Origin: an uncultured Pontibacter sp.
GTDB lineage: Bacteria > Bacteroidota > Bacteroidia > Cytophagales > Hymenobacteraceae
Length of the DNA stretch: 64,000 bases
Direction of reading: 5' to 3'
Assembly: GCA_947499125.1 (NCBI GenBank)
Contig: CANMMP010000005.1
Coordinates: forward strand, 62,001 to 126,000
The notes beneath the pieces are model-generated. The model was given only the letters and a program-made list of their open reading frames with translations, was not told the origin of the DNA and did not search any database. Below are positions 1-10,245 of the stretch, one piece after another (position 1 is the stretch's first letter; each line of letters opens with the position of its first letter). A program made the translations under genes and the position numbers.

Positions 1-38
1 AGCAAGCCTGCCAGGCCGCAAAACAGTAGTTTATTCAT
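1..38 (-). CDS. Partial lipoprotein gene, N-terminus only (runs off the window)
   Basis: An ATG at 38 on the minus strand opens a frame reading MNKLLFCGLAGL up to the window edge. It overlaps the stop of the upstream TPR gene by 8 bases (ATGAATAA), which is strong evidence of translational coupling. The residues look like the start of a signal peptide. In related Cytophagales a DUF4292-type lipoprotein and a murein hydrolase often follow a TPR gene in this position; that identity is only a guess from context, because twelve codons cannot show a family. Confidence 0.6.
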   Translation of the reverse strand, partial: MNKLLFCGLAGL

Positions 39-1794
39 AAAGTTTACGGTCTTTTATCTTTTTATCGATAAAGGCAGATGCTTCGCCTTTTAGTTTGGCG
101 CGTTGCCACTGGGTAAGGGCTTCTTCCTGTTTGCCAAGCTTAAACAGCACATCACCGTAATGTTCAACTATAGTTGCGTCGTCTGATAAGGCTACAGCCT
201 GTTCTAATAACTTAAGCGCACCCTTAAAGTCGCCGGCTTTGTACAGCACCCAGGCATAAGTATCGAGGTAAGTGGGGTTGTTCGGGTATTTCTGTATCAG
301 GCGTGCGGCCATTTCTTTTGCCCTTGGCAGGTTCTCGTTACGCAGCGACAAAAAGTAACTATAATTGTTTAATACATGCTCGTTATTCGCATCATGCGCC
401 AAAACGGCCTCATATGCCTCATCCGATTTTTTGTACTCCTTCAGGGAGTTATAGCCATCGCCTAACTGCATATTAAACTGTGCCACCAGTTCGGGCTCTG
501 CTACCGATAAGCGCTTACCATACTCCAGTGATTTTACTGCTTTGTCGTAGTTCTTTTCGATCAAGTGCCCGGTGCCGTTATAAAACCAGAATATAGCCTG
601 GTTCGGAAACAACTCCAATGCTTTGCCGGAATGCTCCACTAGGGCAGAAGCTTCGTTCAGGTCAGCATCCAGTAACACGATCTGCTGCCAGATCTTAAAA
701 TGGGAATCGTCGAGTTTTACTGCTTCCAGGTAATTATTGCGTGCCTGTTCTTTTTTGCCAACTATAGTTTGCAGATCGCCGGCAACTGCAAAAGCTTTCG
801 CTTCTTCGGGGTGGCTTTCTATAGTTAGGTCGGCAAGCGTTAAGGCCATGCCTTCAATCTCGGTGTTAGGCAGCTGCCTGATCAGGTCGACCAGTATCCT
901 TACTTTCGTGTCAATATCCAGCTCAGGGCTGGCAAATGCTTGTTTTACTTCTTTCTCAGATTGTGATTTGTTACCTTTTTGCCTGTGCAGGTCTGATAGC
1001 ATTAAGTGGGCGTAGGGGTTGCCTGGCTCCAGTTGCAAAGCTTTCTGCAACGTGGTTATAGCTTTATCAGTTTGCTGGCTGGCGCTATATAGTTCGGCCT
1101 GTGCTAAAAAATATCGAACATCAGTAGGGCTGTTGGCAAGTAGCTTTTCGCCTTCTTCCAGTGCTTTAGGTATGTTTTTCTGGCGCAGGTAAATTTGCTG
1201 GCGGTTCACGCTCAGCTGTTCCATAGGGCCAAACTCTTTTTCGATACGCTCATATGTTTTAAGCGCATCCGCATACTTTGATTGTGATAAGTATAGATCT
1301 GCTAACTGAAACAGGTATTGCTCCGAATTTGGCACATTCCGCATCAGCTCGTTGTAGGTCTGGGCAGCTTCGGTGTATTGTTTCTGGTCGGTGTGCAGTT
1401 TGGCCAGTAACAGGTAATAGTATTCGTTTTTGGGTTCTTTTACTATAGCGGTCTGCGCAAAGGGCGTAGCCATTTTATAGTTCTTGAGAGCAAAGTAAGT
1501 TTCGGCAAGCTTATAGTTTATAGCCGCATTGTTTGGGGTTATAGTATAAGCTTTCTGAAATAGCTGGAGGGCTCGGTCAAAGTCCTCCAGCATAAAGTAT
1601 TTCACTCCGTCCAGAAACAGCGACTCGCTTATTTGCAGCTCCTGCTCAGTAGGCTGGGCCTGAACCGGTGCCTGGGTAGCAGCAGTTTGCTGGGCTTTGC
1701 TTTTCCTTTTGCCGTTCTGGGCCTGGGTAGCTCCGCCTGCCAGCAGTATAAAGCAGCTTGCTGCAAGTACGATGTTTCTGAACTGTATCATCAT
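31..1794 (-). CDS. Exported tetratricopeptide-repeat protein
   Basis: A 587-residue protein with an N-terminal signal peptide (hydrophobic core about residues 8-20, AQ cleavage region near 25). From about residue 50 to the end it is a chain of TPR units, seen as repeated patterns such as AINYKLAETYFALKNYKMA and AHLMLSDLHRQKGNKSQSE. TPR arrays are protein-binding scaffolds; with a signal peptide it should act in the periplasm or at the outer membrane. It starts 6 bases after the nucleotidyltransferase and overlaps a lipoprotein gene downstream, so the three are probably co-transcribed. Length and context resemble the large TPR proteins found beside sugar nucleotidyltransferases in Bacteroidota. 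The precise partner is unknown. Confidence 0.85.
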   Translation of the reverse strand: MMIQFRNIVLAASCFILLAGGATQAQNGKRKSKAQQTAATQAPVQAQPTEQELQISESLFLDGVKYFMLEDFDRALQLFQKAYTITPNNAAINYKLAETYFALKNYKMATPFAQTAIVKEPKNEYYYLLLAKLHTDQKQYTEAAQTYNELMRNVPNSEQYLFQLADLYLSQSKYADALKTYERIEKEFGPMEQLSVNRQQIYLRQKNIPKALEEGEKLLANSPTDVRYFLAQAELYSASQQTDKAITTLQKALQLEPGNPYAHLMLSDLHRQKGNKSQSEKEVKQAFASPELDIDTKVRILVDLIRQLPNTEIEGMALTLADLTIESHPEEAKAFAVAGDLQTIVGKKEQARNNYLEAVKLDDSHFKIWQQIVLLDADLNEASALVEHSGKALELFPNQAIFWFYNGTGHLIEKNYDKAVKSLEYGKRLSVAEPELVAQFNMQLGDGYNSLKEYKKSDEAYEAVLAHDANNEHVLNNYSYFLSLRNENLPRAKEMAARLIQKYPNNPTYLDTYAWVLYKAGDFKGALKLLEQAVALSDDATIVEHYGDVLFKLGKQEEALTQWQRAKLKGEASAFIDKKIKDRKLYE

Positions 1795-1800
1795 GGTAAT

Positions 1801-2808
1801 CTATTCTAAAAGCGTATTGTAGTCGCCGAGGCTCAGGTCAGTCTGGCTCTTTTCGTAAGCAACAAAATTACCCAGCATTGAGTTTGTTATGTTGCCATTT
1901 TTAATAGAAGTATTCTGTTGTACGATAGAGTTACTGATAATGGTATTTGACAAATTACTGTCGTTTCCAACGGAGGCATGCGGCCCAACTACAGAGTTCT
2001 CTATTACAACATTCTCGCCAATATACACGGGTGGTATAATTACAGAATTAACCAGCTTAGCCGATGAAGCCACCAAACCAGCCTCATCTTTTATATACTC
2101 TAAATAGCGCTGATTAGTATATACGGTTGCGTTTTTATTTCCGCAATCCAACCACTCCGAAATTACGGCAGGTATAAACTTAGTGCCTTTGTTCTTCATG
2201 TTCTCCAGCGCGTTCGTCAGTTGGTACTCGCCTTTGTCCATGATGTTGTTATCGAGCAGGTACTGCAGTTCGCTACGCAGGTAAGCACCATCTCTGAAGT
2301 AATAGATGCCGATAATGGCCATATCAGAAACGAATTCCTGTGGTTTCTCTACAAAATCCGTGATCTGACCTTGCTCGTTAAGCTTTACAACGCCAAACGG
2401 GCGCGGGTCTTCCACGCGCTGTACCCAGATCGTGCCATCCGCATTTGTGTCCAGCTGAAAATCGGCTTTGAAAAGTGTATCAGCAAAAGCAACTACTACT
2501 TTACCTTCCAGCGACTCTTTTGCACACATAATGGCGTGTGCTGTTCCAAGGGCTTCTTCCTGGTAAACGATAGTTCCTTTGGCGCCTATTTTAGTTGCGA
2601 TGTCTTTCAGATCCTTCTCAACGGCATCACCGAAGTGGCCGATAATAAAAGCTACTTCCTCGATAGGCTCGTGGCAAACTTTAGCAATATCTTCGACGAG
2701 GCGCTGCACAATTGGCTTGCCTGCTATAGGTATAAGTGGTTTAGGTACAGTTAAAGTATGAGGGCGCATACGCTTGCCCATTCCTGCCATCGGTATAATA
2801 ATCCTCAT
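1801..2808 (-). CDS. Sugar nucleotidyltransferase (RmlA/GlmU-like)
   Basis: A 335-residue nucleotidyltransferase that would couple a sugar 1-phosphate to an NTP. The N-terminus carries the nucleotide-binding signature as MAGMGKRMRPHTLTVPKPL (residues 7-25, G-x-G-x-R-x-x-P-x-T then PKP), and VVAFADTLF supplies the metal-binding aspartate region. The C-terminal third (about 245-320) shows hexapeptide-like repeats (SVIIPPVYIGENVVIENSV) typical of a left-handed beta helix. The combination suggests a glucose- or mannose-1-phosphate transferase or a GlmU-like enzyme; the exact sugar cannot be told. It lies 195 bases downstream of dut and directly upstream of the TPR gene, and probably feeds surface polysaccharide synthesis with the flippase nearby. 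Confidence 0.85.
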   Translation of the reverse strand: MRIIIPMAGMGKRMRPHTLTVPKPLIPIAGKPIVQRLVEDIAKVCHEPIEEVAFIIGHFGDAVEKDLKDIATKIGAKGTIVYQEEALGTAHAIMCAKESLEGKVVVAFADTLFKADFQLDTNADGTIWVQRVEDPRPFGVVKLNEQGQITDFVEKPQEFVSDMAIIGIYYFRDGAYLRSELQYLLDNNIMDKGEYQLTNALENMKNKGTKFIPAVISEWLDCGNKNATVYTNQRYLEYIKDEAGLVASSAKLVNSVIIPPVYIGENVVIENSVVGPHASVGNDSNLSNTIISNSIVQQNTSIKNGNITNSMLGNFVAYEKSQTDLSLGDYNTLLE

Positions 2809-3003
2809 AGCTATTTTATAGTTTAATTTAAATTATGGTTAATGCTACCGCTTTGTGCCGCAGCTATTTTAGTTTATAGTTGTCAGTTAATGGGTTATAG
2901 TTAAGGATAACTATAGTTACTAACTGGTAACCAGTATTAAGTTGATGTTAGCTTATAGTTATCAATAACTATAAAGAAGTTGCCAGTTTATAGTTGCCAG
3001 TAA
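2809..3003. repeat. Intergenic cluster of TATAGTT/AACTATA heptamers
   Basis: This AT-rich 195-base gap between dut and the nucleotidyltransferase contains seven copies of TATAGTT or its reverse complement, at about 2817, 2875, 2896, 2909, 2953, 2967 and 2988. The one at 2909-2918 is the full palindrome AACTATAGTT. This is the densest cluster of the heptamer I found. I see no terminator stem and no exact TAnnTTTG box in it. Confidence 0.8.
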
Positions 3004-3453
3004 CTATTTTGTTCCTGTGCTTCCGTAACCACCTGCACCGCGCTCGGTATCAGATAAGGCTTCGGTTTCCTGCCACGCTACGCGCTCGTACTTTGCCACT
3101 ATCATCTGGGCTACGCGTTCGCCGTCTTCTACTATAAACTCCTGGTCCGAGAGGTTTACGAGTAATACTTTTATCTCGCCACGGTAATCAGCATCTATAG
3201 TTCCCGGAGTGTTAACGATAGAAATGCCGTGTTTGTATGCCAGTCCGCTGCGTGGGCGAATCTGTGCTTCGTGGCCTTCCGGTAATGCTATAAACAGACC
3301 AGTAGGTATAAGGGCGCGTTGCAGCGGCTTTAACGTAACAGGTGCATCCAGGTTGGCGCGCAGGTCCATGCCAGCCGAATGCTCGGTCTGGTAATGCGGC
3401 AACGCATGCCTGGATTGATTAATGACGTTAACTGCTAAGTTCTTGTTGTTCAT
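3004..3453 (-). CDS. dut: dUTP diphosphatase
   Basis: A 149-residue trimeric-type dUTPase that hydrolyses dUTP to dUMP and pyrophosphate, keeping uracil out of DNA and supplying dTMP synthesis. All five family motifs are present in order: AGMDLRA (about 28), RPRSGLA (about 66), [11 protein letters not shown] (about 84), RVAQMIV (about 113) and the C-terminal [10 protein letters not shown] lid that closes over the nucleotide. Length is normal for the family. The start follows the flippase stop by 13 bases, so it is probably read from the same transcript. Confidence 0.97.
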   Translation of the reverse strand: MNNKNLAVNVINQSRHALPHYQTEHSAGMDLRANLDAPVTLKPLQRALIPTGLFIALPEGHEAQIRPRSGLAYKHGISIVNTPGTIDADYRGEIKVLLVNLSDQEFIVEDGERVAQMIVAKYERVAWQETEALSDTERGAGGYGSTGTK

Positions 3454-3466
3454 CTTTCCTAAAGAT

Positions 3467-4960
3467 TTATAGTTTAAGCAGGCGCTTGCGCTCTAACAGC
3501 CATACAATTGCTAAAAAAGCAATACATACAAACAGCTGAAATGCGTGGCGTGCCCACCAGTTCTCGATATCAATTGCTATAGTTGCCCATACCAAACCAA
3601 CTGCCAGTAAGATATAACCGGCTATAGTTTTAACTGGGTAGGGAATAGGGTAGTGGCGATTGCCCAAAATGTAACTGGCCAGTGCCATGCTGAAGTAACA
3701 AATAAGCGTAGCAATGGCTGAGCCCATATAACCCAGCACCGGAATAAGCAACAGGTTGCCTATTATAGTTAGAGCTGCACCACCAAAGCTGATGTAAGTA
3801 CCAAACCTTGTTTTATCGGTAAGTTTAAACCACACCGACAGGTTATAGTAAACGCCCAGAAACAGGTTAGCCAAAAGTAGAACGGGTACCACCATAAGGC
3901 CTTCGCGGTACTCCGGGCTACGCAACAGCAATCCAAAATCTTCGAGGTTTGCCGAAATGAAAAGAAAAATAAATGCGCATGCGATAACAAACCACTTCAT
4001 AACGAGGGCAAAGGTTTGTGAAGAATTCTTGTCTTCAGCCTGCGAGAAAAAGAACGGCTCAGCCGCATAACGGAATGCCTGAATAGCAAGCGTCATGAAT
4101 ATGGAAAGCTTATAGCAAGCGCTGTATACACCAACAGCAGCCATATTGCTTGTATTTGGATAAAAGCCTTCCGGCAGAACAGCCTCTAAAAGTACTCTGT
4201 CGATTACTTCATTTACAACACCTGCCAGCCCCATAAATAAGAGAGGATACGCATACACAAGCATTGGCCTTAACTGTTCAAAGTCGAGTTTAAGCCTAAA
4301 AGAACTAAACTCACGCCATAGCATCGGAATCATGAGTGCGTTAGCAACCAGGTTTATCAGGAAAATATAACCGATACCGAAGTCTGGATTATAAATGCTT
4401 GTAACTAAAGGTTTAAGCCCTGTCAGGTACTTGCCCATATAAATATCGTGGCAGAGCACCAGAAAGAACATATTAGCGCCAACAGTAAGCACTATATTAG
4501 CCAATTTTATAGATGCGAACTTGACAGCTTTATTTTCCAGCCTGAGTCGGGCGAACGGAATAGCAATAATCGCATCTATAGCTAATACTATAGCCAGCCA
4601 AATGATATATTCTTCTTTATTTGGCAAGCCAACATAAGTCGCAATCTCACCGGACAGAAGTATAAGTAAACTTGTGAAGACCGCTGATGTCAGCGTTATA
4701 GCTGTCAGTGTTCTGTTGTAGATGGCTTCCTTATCAGCTCCCTGTTTATTGGCAAACCTGAAATAAGCGGTTTCCATGCCATAAGTAAAGAGCACATTAA
4801 AGAATGCTGTAAAAGAGTACAAGTACGAAACGATACCATATTCTTCTCTGGCAAATACCAGTGTATAAACTGGCACAAGCATGTAGTTGAGCATGCGCCC
4901 AACTATACTACTTAAACCATAGGCAGCAGTCTGCCCGACCAGTTTCTTGGCTATGCTCAT
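3467..4960 (-). CDS. Polysaccharide biosynthesis flippase (Wzx/MATE-like)
   Basis: A 497-residue integral membrane protein with about fourteen hydrophobic segments spread over its whole length, typical of the oligosaccharide flippase (Wzx) branch of the MOP superfamily. The N-terminal pattern [20 protein letters not shown] is the usual first amphipathic helix and segment of this family. It would move lipid-linked sugar units across the inner membrane. It sits 30 bases downstream of an enoyl-CoA hydratase and 13 upstream of dut; the neighbouring nucleotidyltransferase fits a surface polysaccharide role. The substrate is unknown. Confidence 0.88.
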   Translation of the reverse strand: MSIAKKLVGQTAAYGLSSIVGRMLNYMLVPVYTLVFAREEYGIVSYLYSFTAFFNVLFTYGMETAYFRFANKQGADKEAIYNRTLTAITLTSAVFTSLLILLSGEIATYVGLPNKEEYIIWLAIVLAIDAIIAIPFARLRLENKAVKFASIKLANIVLTVGANMFFLVLCHDIYMGKYLTGLKPLVTSIYNPDFGIGYIFLINLVANALMIPMLWREFSSFRLKLDFEQLRPMLVYAYPLLFMGLAGVVNEVIDRVLLEAVLPEGFYPNTSNMAAVGVYSACYKLSIFMTLAIQAFRYAAEPFFFSQAEDKNSSQTFALVMKWFVIACAFIFLFISANLEDFGLLLRSPEYREGLMVVPVLLLANLFLGVYYNLSVWFKLTDKTRFGTYISFGGAALTIIGNLLLIPVLGYMGSAIATLICYFSMALASYILGNRHYPIPYPVKTIAGYILLAVGLVWATIAIDIENWWARHAFQLFVCIAFLAIVWLLERKRLLKL

Positions 4961-4990
4961 GTTACTATATCAGGTCGGGAAAGAAACTTA

Positions 4991-5773
4991 CTATAAGCCT
5001 TTAAAAACAGGTTTGCGTTTTTCAAGAAATGCGTTGGTGCCTTCTACAAAGTCTTCAGAGGCGCAGCAGCGGGCAAAAGAGTTGGCTTCGGTCTGGTAAC
5101 CGTTCTCTTCCTTATCAAAAACAGCATTAACGCACTCAATTACCAGCCCGATCGCCAGTGGTGCTTTGCTTAATATTTTCTTAAGTATAGCGCGGCAGGT
5201 AGCTATCAGTTCATCAGGAACTACTACATGGTTTGCCAGGCCAAGCATTCTTGCTTCATCTGCCGAGATCATATCGCCTGTCATCATCATTTCAAGGGCT
5301 TTGCTTCTGCCTATAAGTAACGGCAGGCGCTGCGTGCCACCATACCCTGGTATCAGACCCAGGTTTACTTCCGGCTGGCCAAACTTAGCGTTGTTTGTAG
5401 CTACACGCATATGGCAGGCCATAGCCAGTTCGCAGCCACCACCTAAAGCAAATCCGTTTACAGCGGCAATTACAGGCTTGTTGCAATTCTCGATCATGCT
5501 GAAAATTTCCTGTCCGCGCTCAGCAAAATTGCGGGCATTCACTTCGCTCAGTTCTGCTATCTCCGCAATATCGGCACCGGCAACAAACGCTTTTTCTCCG
5601 GCACCGGTTATGATCACGCCTTTTACATTTTCGTCATCATACACTTGCTGCATAGCGGCTTTTATTTCGCGCACTGTATCAATATTCAGCGCATTCATCT
5701 TATCGGCCCTGTTTATAGTTATTGTCAGGATGCCTTCTTCTAATTGCAGCAGCAGGTTTTCGTAAGTGCCCAT
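4991..5773 (-). CDS. Enoyl-CoA hydratase/isomerase family protein
   Basis: A 260-residue crotonase-fold protein that hydrates or isomerises an unsaturated acyl-CoA. The oxyanion-hole motifs are visible as AGADIAEIAE (about 66-75) and NGFALGGGCELAMACHMR (about 105-122), followed by QPEVNLGLIPGYGGTQRLP (about 133-151), which carries the catalytic glutamate region of true hydratases. Length is normal. It is the first gene of the minus-strand run and has a clear TATATTTG promoter 43 bases upstream. Whether it serves beta-oxidation or amino-acid breakdown is not shown. Confidence 0.93.
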   Translation of the reverse strand: MGTYENLLLQLEEGILTITINRADKMNALNIDTVREIKAAMQQVYDDENVKGVIITGAGEKAFVAGADIAEIAELSEVNARNFAERGQEIFSMIENCNKPVIAAVNGFALGGGCELAMACHMRVATNNAKFGQPEVNLGLIPGYGGTQRLPLLIGRSKALEMMMTGDMISADEARMLGLANHVVVPDELIATCRAILKKILSKAPLAIGLVIECVNAVFDKEENGYQTEANSFARCCASEDFVEGTNAFLEKRKPVFKGL

Positions 5774-5815
5774 AGGTTATATTCCAGCTCGTTTTAGATC
5801 TCTTTGTTTTGACCA

Positions 5816-5823
5816 CAAATATA
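5816..5823 (-). promoter_or_regulatory. -7 promoter box of the enoyl-CoA hydratase gene
   Basis: The minus strand reads TATATTTG, an exact match to the Bacteroidota TAnnTTTG box, 43 bases before the start at 5773. No convincing -33 element was found. Confidence 0.6.
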
Positions 5824-5896
5824 GTGATTTCATTTAATTTTAAATGACGTGGTATATGGCTGCTATACGGTATATAAACTGATTTGTGCTTTATAG

Positions 5897-5904
5897 TATA
5901 TTTG
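5897..5904 (+). promoter_or_regulatory. -7 promoter box of mscL
   Basis: TATATTTG lies 30 bases before the mscL ATG and diverges from the hydratase promoter about 75 bases away. Confidence 0.6.
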
Positions 5905-5933
5905 TAGTTCAGGATTAAATTAAAATAAAGACA

Positions 5934-6353
5934 ATGGGCTTTTTAGCTGAATTTAAAAAGTTTGCAGTTAAGGGTAACGTGATCGACCTGGCTGTAGGGG
6001 TGGTTATTGGTGCTGCCTTTGGCGGAATTACGAAATCTTTGGTTGATGATGTGATCATGCCACCGCTGGGCTTGTTGATCAGTAAAGTAGATTTCAGCTC
6101 GCTTAAGCTTATACTTAAAGAGGCTGTGGTAGAGAATGGTGAAGTTATTGCCCCGGCAGTTTCCATTAACTATGGCATGTTCATACAGGCTGTCATCAAC
6201 TTCCTGATAATTGCTTTTGCTATCTTCCTGCTGGTACGCACTATAAACCGCCTGCGCGAAAAAGAAGCTGCTAAGCCTGCTCCGCCAGTTAACAAAGAAG
6301 AGATGCTGCTTACCGAGATCCGGGATATCCTCAAAACTAATGCTGATAAGTAA
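5934..6353 (+). CDS. mscL: Large-conductance mechanosensitive channel
   Basis: A 139-residue channel subunit that opens under membrane tension to release solutes during osmotic downshock. The first helix is diagnostic: [20 protein letters not shown] (about residues 14-33) followed by [11 protein letters not shown] second membrane helix lies at about 84-105 and a charged C-terminal helix follows. The periplasmic loop and overall length are normal. It has its own TATATTTG promoter and is monocistronic. Confidence 0.97.
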   Translation: MGFLAEFKKFAVKGNVIDLAVGVVIGAAFGGITKSLVDDVIMPPLGLLISKVDFSSLKLILKEAVVENGEVIAPAVSINYGMFIQAVINFLIIAFAIFLLVRTINRLREKEAAKPAPPVNKEEMLLTEIRDILKTNADK

Positions 6354-6690
6354 GAACCCCTTGTCGCTGGTTTATACTTGTACCTATGGTTATACTTACA
6401 GGTATCGTCCCGTTTTGTAAAATAACTTCCGTTCAGAGAGCCTCAAGCATGGTTTTATAACCCTGCTAACCGATCAGAGTATAAGTCCTTAAGTTTTTGC
6501 TGAAGCTATAAAGCTGCTGCATATTTTATACTTATACTTTTGGTCACTTAACAGGTAGGGCAGGAGTTTATTTATTAAAGTATAAATGTGGTTTAGCGAA
6601 CTTTTATAGTTTTTTCTGCTGTTTGTAATTAATAATATATAACTTTTAGGTTATACTCCGTTATATTAGCACCACTATCAAATACTTAGC
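6354..6690. other. Non-coding gap after mscL
   Basis: This 337-base AT-rich gap holds no supported gene on either strand and no clear terminator stem. Several TATACTT/AAGTATA heptamers occur in it. A near-match to the -7 box (TATATTAG, about 6662-6669) lies 22 bases before the next gene and may be its promoter. Confidence 0.6.
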
Positions 6691-7035
6691 ATGAAGAAAA
6701 TATTGCTTTCCATATTTTGCCTTAGCTTATTTTTAGCTTATTCCGAAGTTTCTGCTCAAACTGCGCCCAGCAATACGATGGGCTCAACTACAAAGGATGA
6801 GTACTGGGGAACATCTAAAACATCTAAAGGTGTATCGGCTGATGAAGTTGGCGCTCGCGGTGCAGGTTTAGATAAACGCTATAACGATTATGAAACGATC
6901 GGTGGCAGAAAATCTGCCTTTGATAAGAAGCGCGTGAAAAGCAAGAAGATGAAAGCTATAGAGAAACGAGAAAAAGAAATGCATAAGAAGCATCGTAAAG
7001 ATAAGCGTATGCTTGCCCGCAAGAAAAGACGTTAA
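6691..7035 (+). CDS. Small exported protein with a very basic C-terminus
   Basis: A 114-residue protein I do not recognise. It has a signal peptide (MKKILLSIFCLSLFLAYS, cleavage likely after SAQ near residue 23). The middle is polar and the last 40 residues are dominated by Lys and Arg (for example KKMKAIEKREKEMHKKHRK), giving a high positive charge. Such tails bind nucleic acid, acidic polysaccharide or lipid A phosphates; none of these is shown here. It stands alone, followed by a perfect 48-base palindromic terminator shared with infB. Confidence 0.7.
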   Translation: MKKILLSIFCLSLFLAYSEVSAQTAPSNTMGSTTKDEYWGTSKTSKGVSADEVGARGAGLDKRYNDYETIGGRKSAFDKKRVKSKKMKAIEKREKEMHKKHRKDKRMLARKKRR

Positions 7036-7050
7036 TTTTTTTGACAATTT

Positions 7051-7098
7051 TATAAAACAGAAAAGCCTCCGGATATCCGGAGGCTTTTCTGTTTTATA
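7051..7098. terminator. Perfect 48-base palindromic bidirectional terminator
   Basis: Two perfectly complementary 24-base arms meet at 7074/7075 (core GCCTCCGGAT/ATCCGGAGGC) with A-rich and T-rich ends. It lies between the converging small basic protein gene and infB and can end transcription from both sides. Confidence 0.9.
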
Positions 7099-7112
7099 GG
7101 TAAGTGCTGCGC

Positions 7113-10100
7113 TTATAGTGTACGCTTCACTTCTTTCTCTACGTAGGCTTCAATTATGTCGCCCACCTGGATGTCGTTATAGTTCTTCAGGCTCATACCG
7201 CACTCGTAACCTTGTCTTACCTCGGCTACATCGTCTTTGAAACGTTTAAGGGCCAGTATTTCGCCATCGTGTACTACAATGCCATCGCGTATCAGGCGTA
7301 CTTTGGCATTACGCTGTATCGTGCCGTCTGTCACCATACAACCTGCAATTGTACCCACCTTCGTGATCTTGAACACCTCACGTACTTCTACGTTACCAGT
7401 GATCTCTTCTTTCAGGGTTGGTGCAAGCATACCTTCCATGGCATCTTTCACTTCATTTATCGCATCGTAGATGATAGAGTACAGGCGAACATCGATCTGT
7501 TCCTGCTCAGCTAATTTACGTGCATTCTGCGAAGGACGAACCTGGAAACCGATAATGATCGCATCGGAAGCCGAAGCCAGCAATACATCTGATTCTGAGA
7601 TAGCACCCACACCTTTGTTGATGATGCTAACCTGAACTTCCGGTGTAGATAATTTCAGTAAAGAGTCAGAAAGTGCTTCTACCGATCCATCCACGTCACC
7701 TTTTACGATCACGTTAAGCTCCTTAAATGTACCGATAGCCAAACGACGTCCGATCTCATCCAGGGTAATGTGTTTACGGGTACGTAAGCTTTGCTCACGT
7801 TGTACCTGCGAACGGTTAGATGCAATTTCACGGGCCTCACGCTCCGATTCCATTACAACAAACTTATCACCAGCCTGAGGAGCGCCATCTAAGCCCAGTA
7901 ACTGTACCGGAGTAGACGGGCCTGCTTCTTTCATTTTACGACCACGGTGGTCGGTCATCGCTTTTACTCTACCGTAATGCGAACCTGCCAGTACAACATC
8001 ACCTATTTTCAAGGTACCTGTTTGTACAAGCATAGTTGCTACATAACCACGGCCTTTATCAAGAGCGGCTTCAATAACTGTACCTATAGCGTTTCTGTTC
8101 TTATTGGCTTTTAATTCCAGTAATTCAGCTTCCAGCAATACTTTCTCTAACAGGTCGTTTACGCCCTGTCCTGTTTTTGCTGATACTTCCTGTGCCTGGT
8201 ATTTACCACCCCACTCTTCAACTAATATGTTCAGCTGAGCAAGTTCTTCACGAACTTTATCAGGGTTGGCACCTGGCTTATCTATTTTGTTAAGTGCAAT
8301 GATAATTGGTACACCGGCTGCCTGTGCGTGGTTGATCGCTTCTTTTGTCTGAGGCATCACCGAGTCGTCGGCTGCTACCACAATAATAACAACGTCCGTT
8401 ACTTTGGCACCACGGGCACGCATCGCTGTAAAGGCTTCGTGACCAGGCGTATCCAGGAAAGTAACCATACGGCCGCTTTCTGTTTTTACTTTATATGCAC
8501 CGATGTGCTGTGTAATACCACCGGCTTCACCAGCGGTTACGTTCGCATCACGGATGTAGTCAAGCAGGGAAGTTTTACCGTGGTCAACGTGACCCATGAT
8601 CGTTACGATCGGAGCGCGTTCTTCCAGGTTGTCTTCGCTTTCTTCTTCAATAGATTCCAGTGCCTGCTCGTCTTCGCTTGTAATAAATTCTATACCATAG
8701 CCGAATTCATCTGCAATGATCGTGATCGCTTCTGCATCCAGTCGCTGGTTTATAGAAACGAACATACCAAGTTGCATACACACCTTAATAACATCGTTCA
8801 CGCTCACGTTCATCAGCGAGGCAAGGTCGTTAGCAGATACGAATTCGGTTACACGCAATGTCTTAGACTCTGCGGCTTCCATCATTCTGCGCTCTTCCGT
8901 TGCATCAGCTATAGCCGAACGTTTCTCACGACGATACTTGGCACGGTTACCACCACCGCTTTTACCACCACTAAGTTTGGCAAGTGTTGCTTTGATCTGC
9001 TCCTGGATCTCTTTATCGGTTACTTCGGCCTTCTCAGGGCGAGGTGTAAATCCTCCGCCGCGCGGTTTATTCTTACCACCTGGTCCGCCACCTTGAGGGC
9101 CACGACCGCCACCTGCTGGGGTAACAGGACGTTGTTGCTGGTTCTGGCCACCACCTTGTTGCTGCTGGCCGCCTTCAGTTGGTACAATAATGCGCTTGCG
9201 CTTTTTCTTTTTGCCGGCCTTCTTATCATCTGAGGAGGCTACAGGTTTAGTACCTTTTCTGCGTGAGCTATCTGGTAATTCGATCTTGCCCAGTACAGTA
9301 AGGCCTTTTAACTGATCGGCTTTTGCTGTAAATGTTTCTATTGGTCCTTGTTCTTGTTCCGATTTTTCGGGAGCGGCCGGAGCTTTTTCAGCTGGGGCTA
9401 CTGGTGCTGCCGGAGTCTCTGCAGCCGGAGCGGCAGGTTTTTCAGGTGCCGGTGCCGCTGGTTTCTCAGCAACTGGAGCTGCCGGTTGCGCAGGCGCAGG
9501 CGTTGCTGGTTTTTCAGGGGCAGGCTTTTCAGCTGGTTTTGGTGCTTCTGCTGCTTGCGGAGCAGGCTCAGGAGCTTTTGGTTTCTCTTCTACCGGTTTC
9601 TCAACTGGTTTAGAAGCCTCTGGAGCTGCCGGTGCTTCTGCTACTGGCTTTTCAGGAGCTTTTGGTGCTTCCGGTTTTTTAGGATTGCCTTTAGCATCCA
9701 GCTCAATTTTACCTAATACTTTAATGCCTGGTAGCTTTGGTTCCGGAACTTTCTCTTCCTTCACTTCAGGTTTTGGAGCTTCCGCTTTTGGAGCAGCTTC
9801 GCCTTTTTGCTGGTGCACTGTCTTTATTTGCAGTTCCTGCTCTGGCTCAGTTGTCTTTTTAGGCTCAGGCTGCTGACCTTCGGTATCTACAACCTGGTTA
9901 GTTTGCGGCTTTTTACCAATATTAAGTTCTTCTGCCTCTATCTTGTCCTGCATCGAAGACGCAAATTCTTTGGCCAGCATACCGAACTGCTCTGCTGTGA
10001 TCTTGGCAGTGGGTTTATTTTCCACGTCAAAACCCTTAGCAGAGAGGTAGTCTACAATGGTAGATGTACCAATGTTCAACTTAGTTGCAACCTGTTTAAG

Positions 10101-10124
10101 CCTCCTTGTTTGTTCTTCTGCCAT
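7113..10124 (-). CDS. infB: Translation initiation factor IF-2
   Basis: A GTPase that brings initiator tRNA to the ribosome. I place the start at the ATG at 10124 ([20 protein letters not shown]), because the frame upstream of it has no family resemblance; this gives 1003 residues. The N-terminal IF2 helical domain is followed by a long linker rich in Pro, Ala, Glu and Lys (about 108-258) and a Gly/Gln/Arg-rich stretch (about 308-358). The G domain starts near 509 with [11 protein letters not shown], then DTPGHEAF and NKIDKP. Domains II-IV complete the protein. Third gene of rimP-nusA-infB. The long linker explains the large size compared with about 890 residues in E. coli. Confidence 0.97.
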   Translation of the reverse strand: MAEEQTRRLKQVATKLNIGTSTIVDYLSAKGFDVENKPTAKITAEQFGMLAKEFASSMQDKIEAEELNIGKKPQTNQVVDTEGQQPEPKKTTEPEQELQIKTVHQQKGEAAPKAEAPKPEVKEEKVPEPKLPGIKVLGKIELDAKGNPKKPEAPKAPEKPVAEAPAAPEASKPVEKPVEEKPKAPEPAPQAAEAPKPAEKPAPEKPATPAPAQPAAPVAEKPAAPAPEKPAAPAAETPAAPVAPAEKAPAAPEKSEQEQGPIETFTAKADQLKGLTVLGKIELPDSSRRKGTKPVASSDDKKAGKKKKRKRIIVPTEGGQQQQGGGQNQQQRPVTPAGGGRGPQGGGPGGKNKPRGGGFTPRPEKAEVTDKEIQEQIKATLAKLSGGKSGGGNRAKYRREKRSAIADATEERRMMEAAESKTLRVTEFVSANDLASLMNVSVNDVIKVCMQLGMFVSINQRLDAEAITIIADEFGYGIEFITSEDEQALESIEEESEDNLEERAPIVTIMGHVDHGKTSLLDYIRDANVTAGEAGGITQHIGAYKVKTESGRMVTFLDTPGHEAFTAMRARGAKVTDVVIIVVAADDSVMPQTKEAINHAQAAGVPIIIALNKIDKPGANPDKVREELAQLNILVEEWGGKYQAQEVSAKTGQGVNDLLEKVLLEAELLELKANKNRNAIGTVIEAALDKGRGYVATMLVQTGTLKIGDVVLAGSHYGRVKAMTDHRGRKMKEAGPSTPVQLLGLDGAPQAGDKFVVMESEREAREIASNRSQVQREQSLRTRKHITLDEIGRRLAIGTFKELNVIVKGDVDGSVEALSDSLLKLSTPEVQVSIINKGVGAISESDVLLASASDAIIIGFQVRPSQNARKLAEQEQIDVRLYSIIYDAINEVKDAMEGMLAPTLKEEITGNVEVREVFKITKVGTIAGCMVTDGTIQRNAKVRLIRDGIVVHDGEILALKRFKDDVAEVRQGYECGMSLKNYNDIQVGDIIEAYVEKEVKRTL

Positions 10125-10245
10125 TTTGTTCTTTATGCTGTCTTTATTCTTAATATTAATAATTAGCTGCCTGTTGCCAGGTAATGGGCAGCGTGCCATT
10201 CGTTAAATTTTATTCAAAATTATAGGAATGGCACGCAACACACAA

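Noticed and set aside
8328..9233. A 301-codon plus-strand frame opposite infB
   Set aside because: It lies wholly antisense to conserved IF-2 domains and has no family features.
10125..10199. Longer start for infB at 10199
   Set aside because: The extra 25 residues have no similarity to IF-2, while [13 protein letters not shown] is the expected start.
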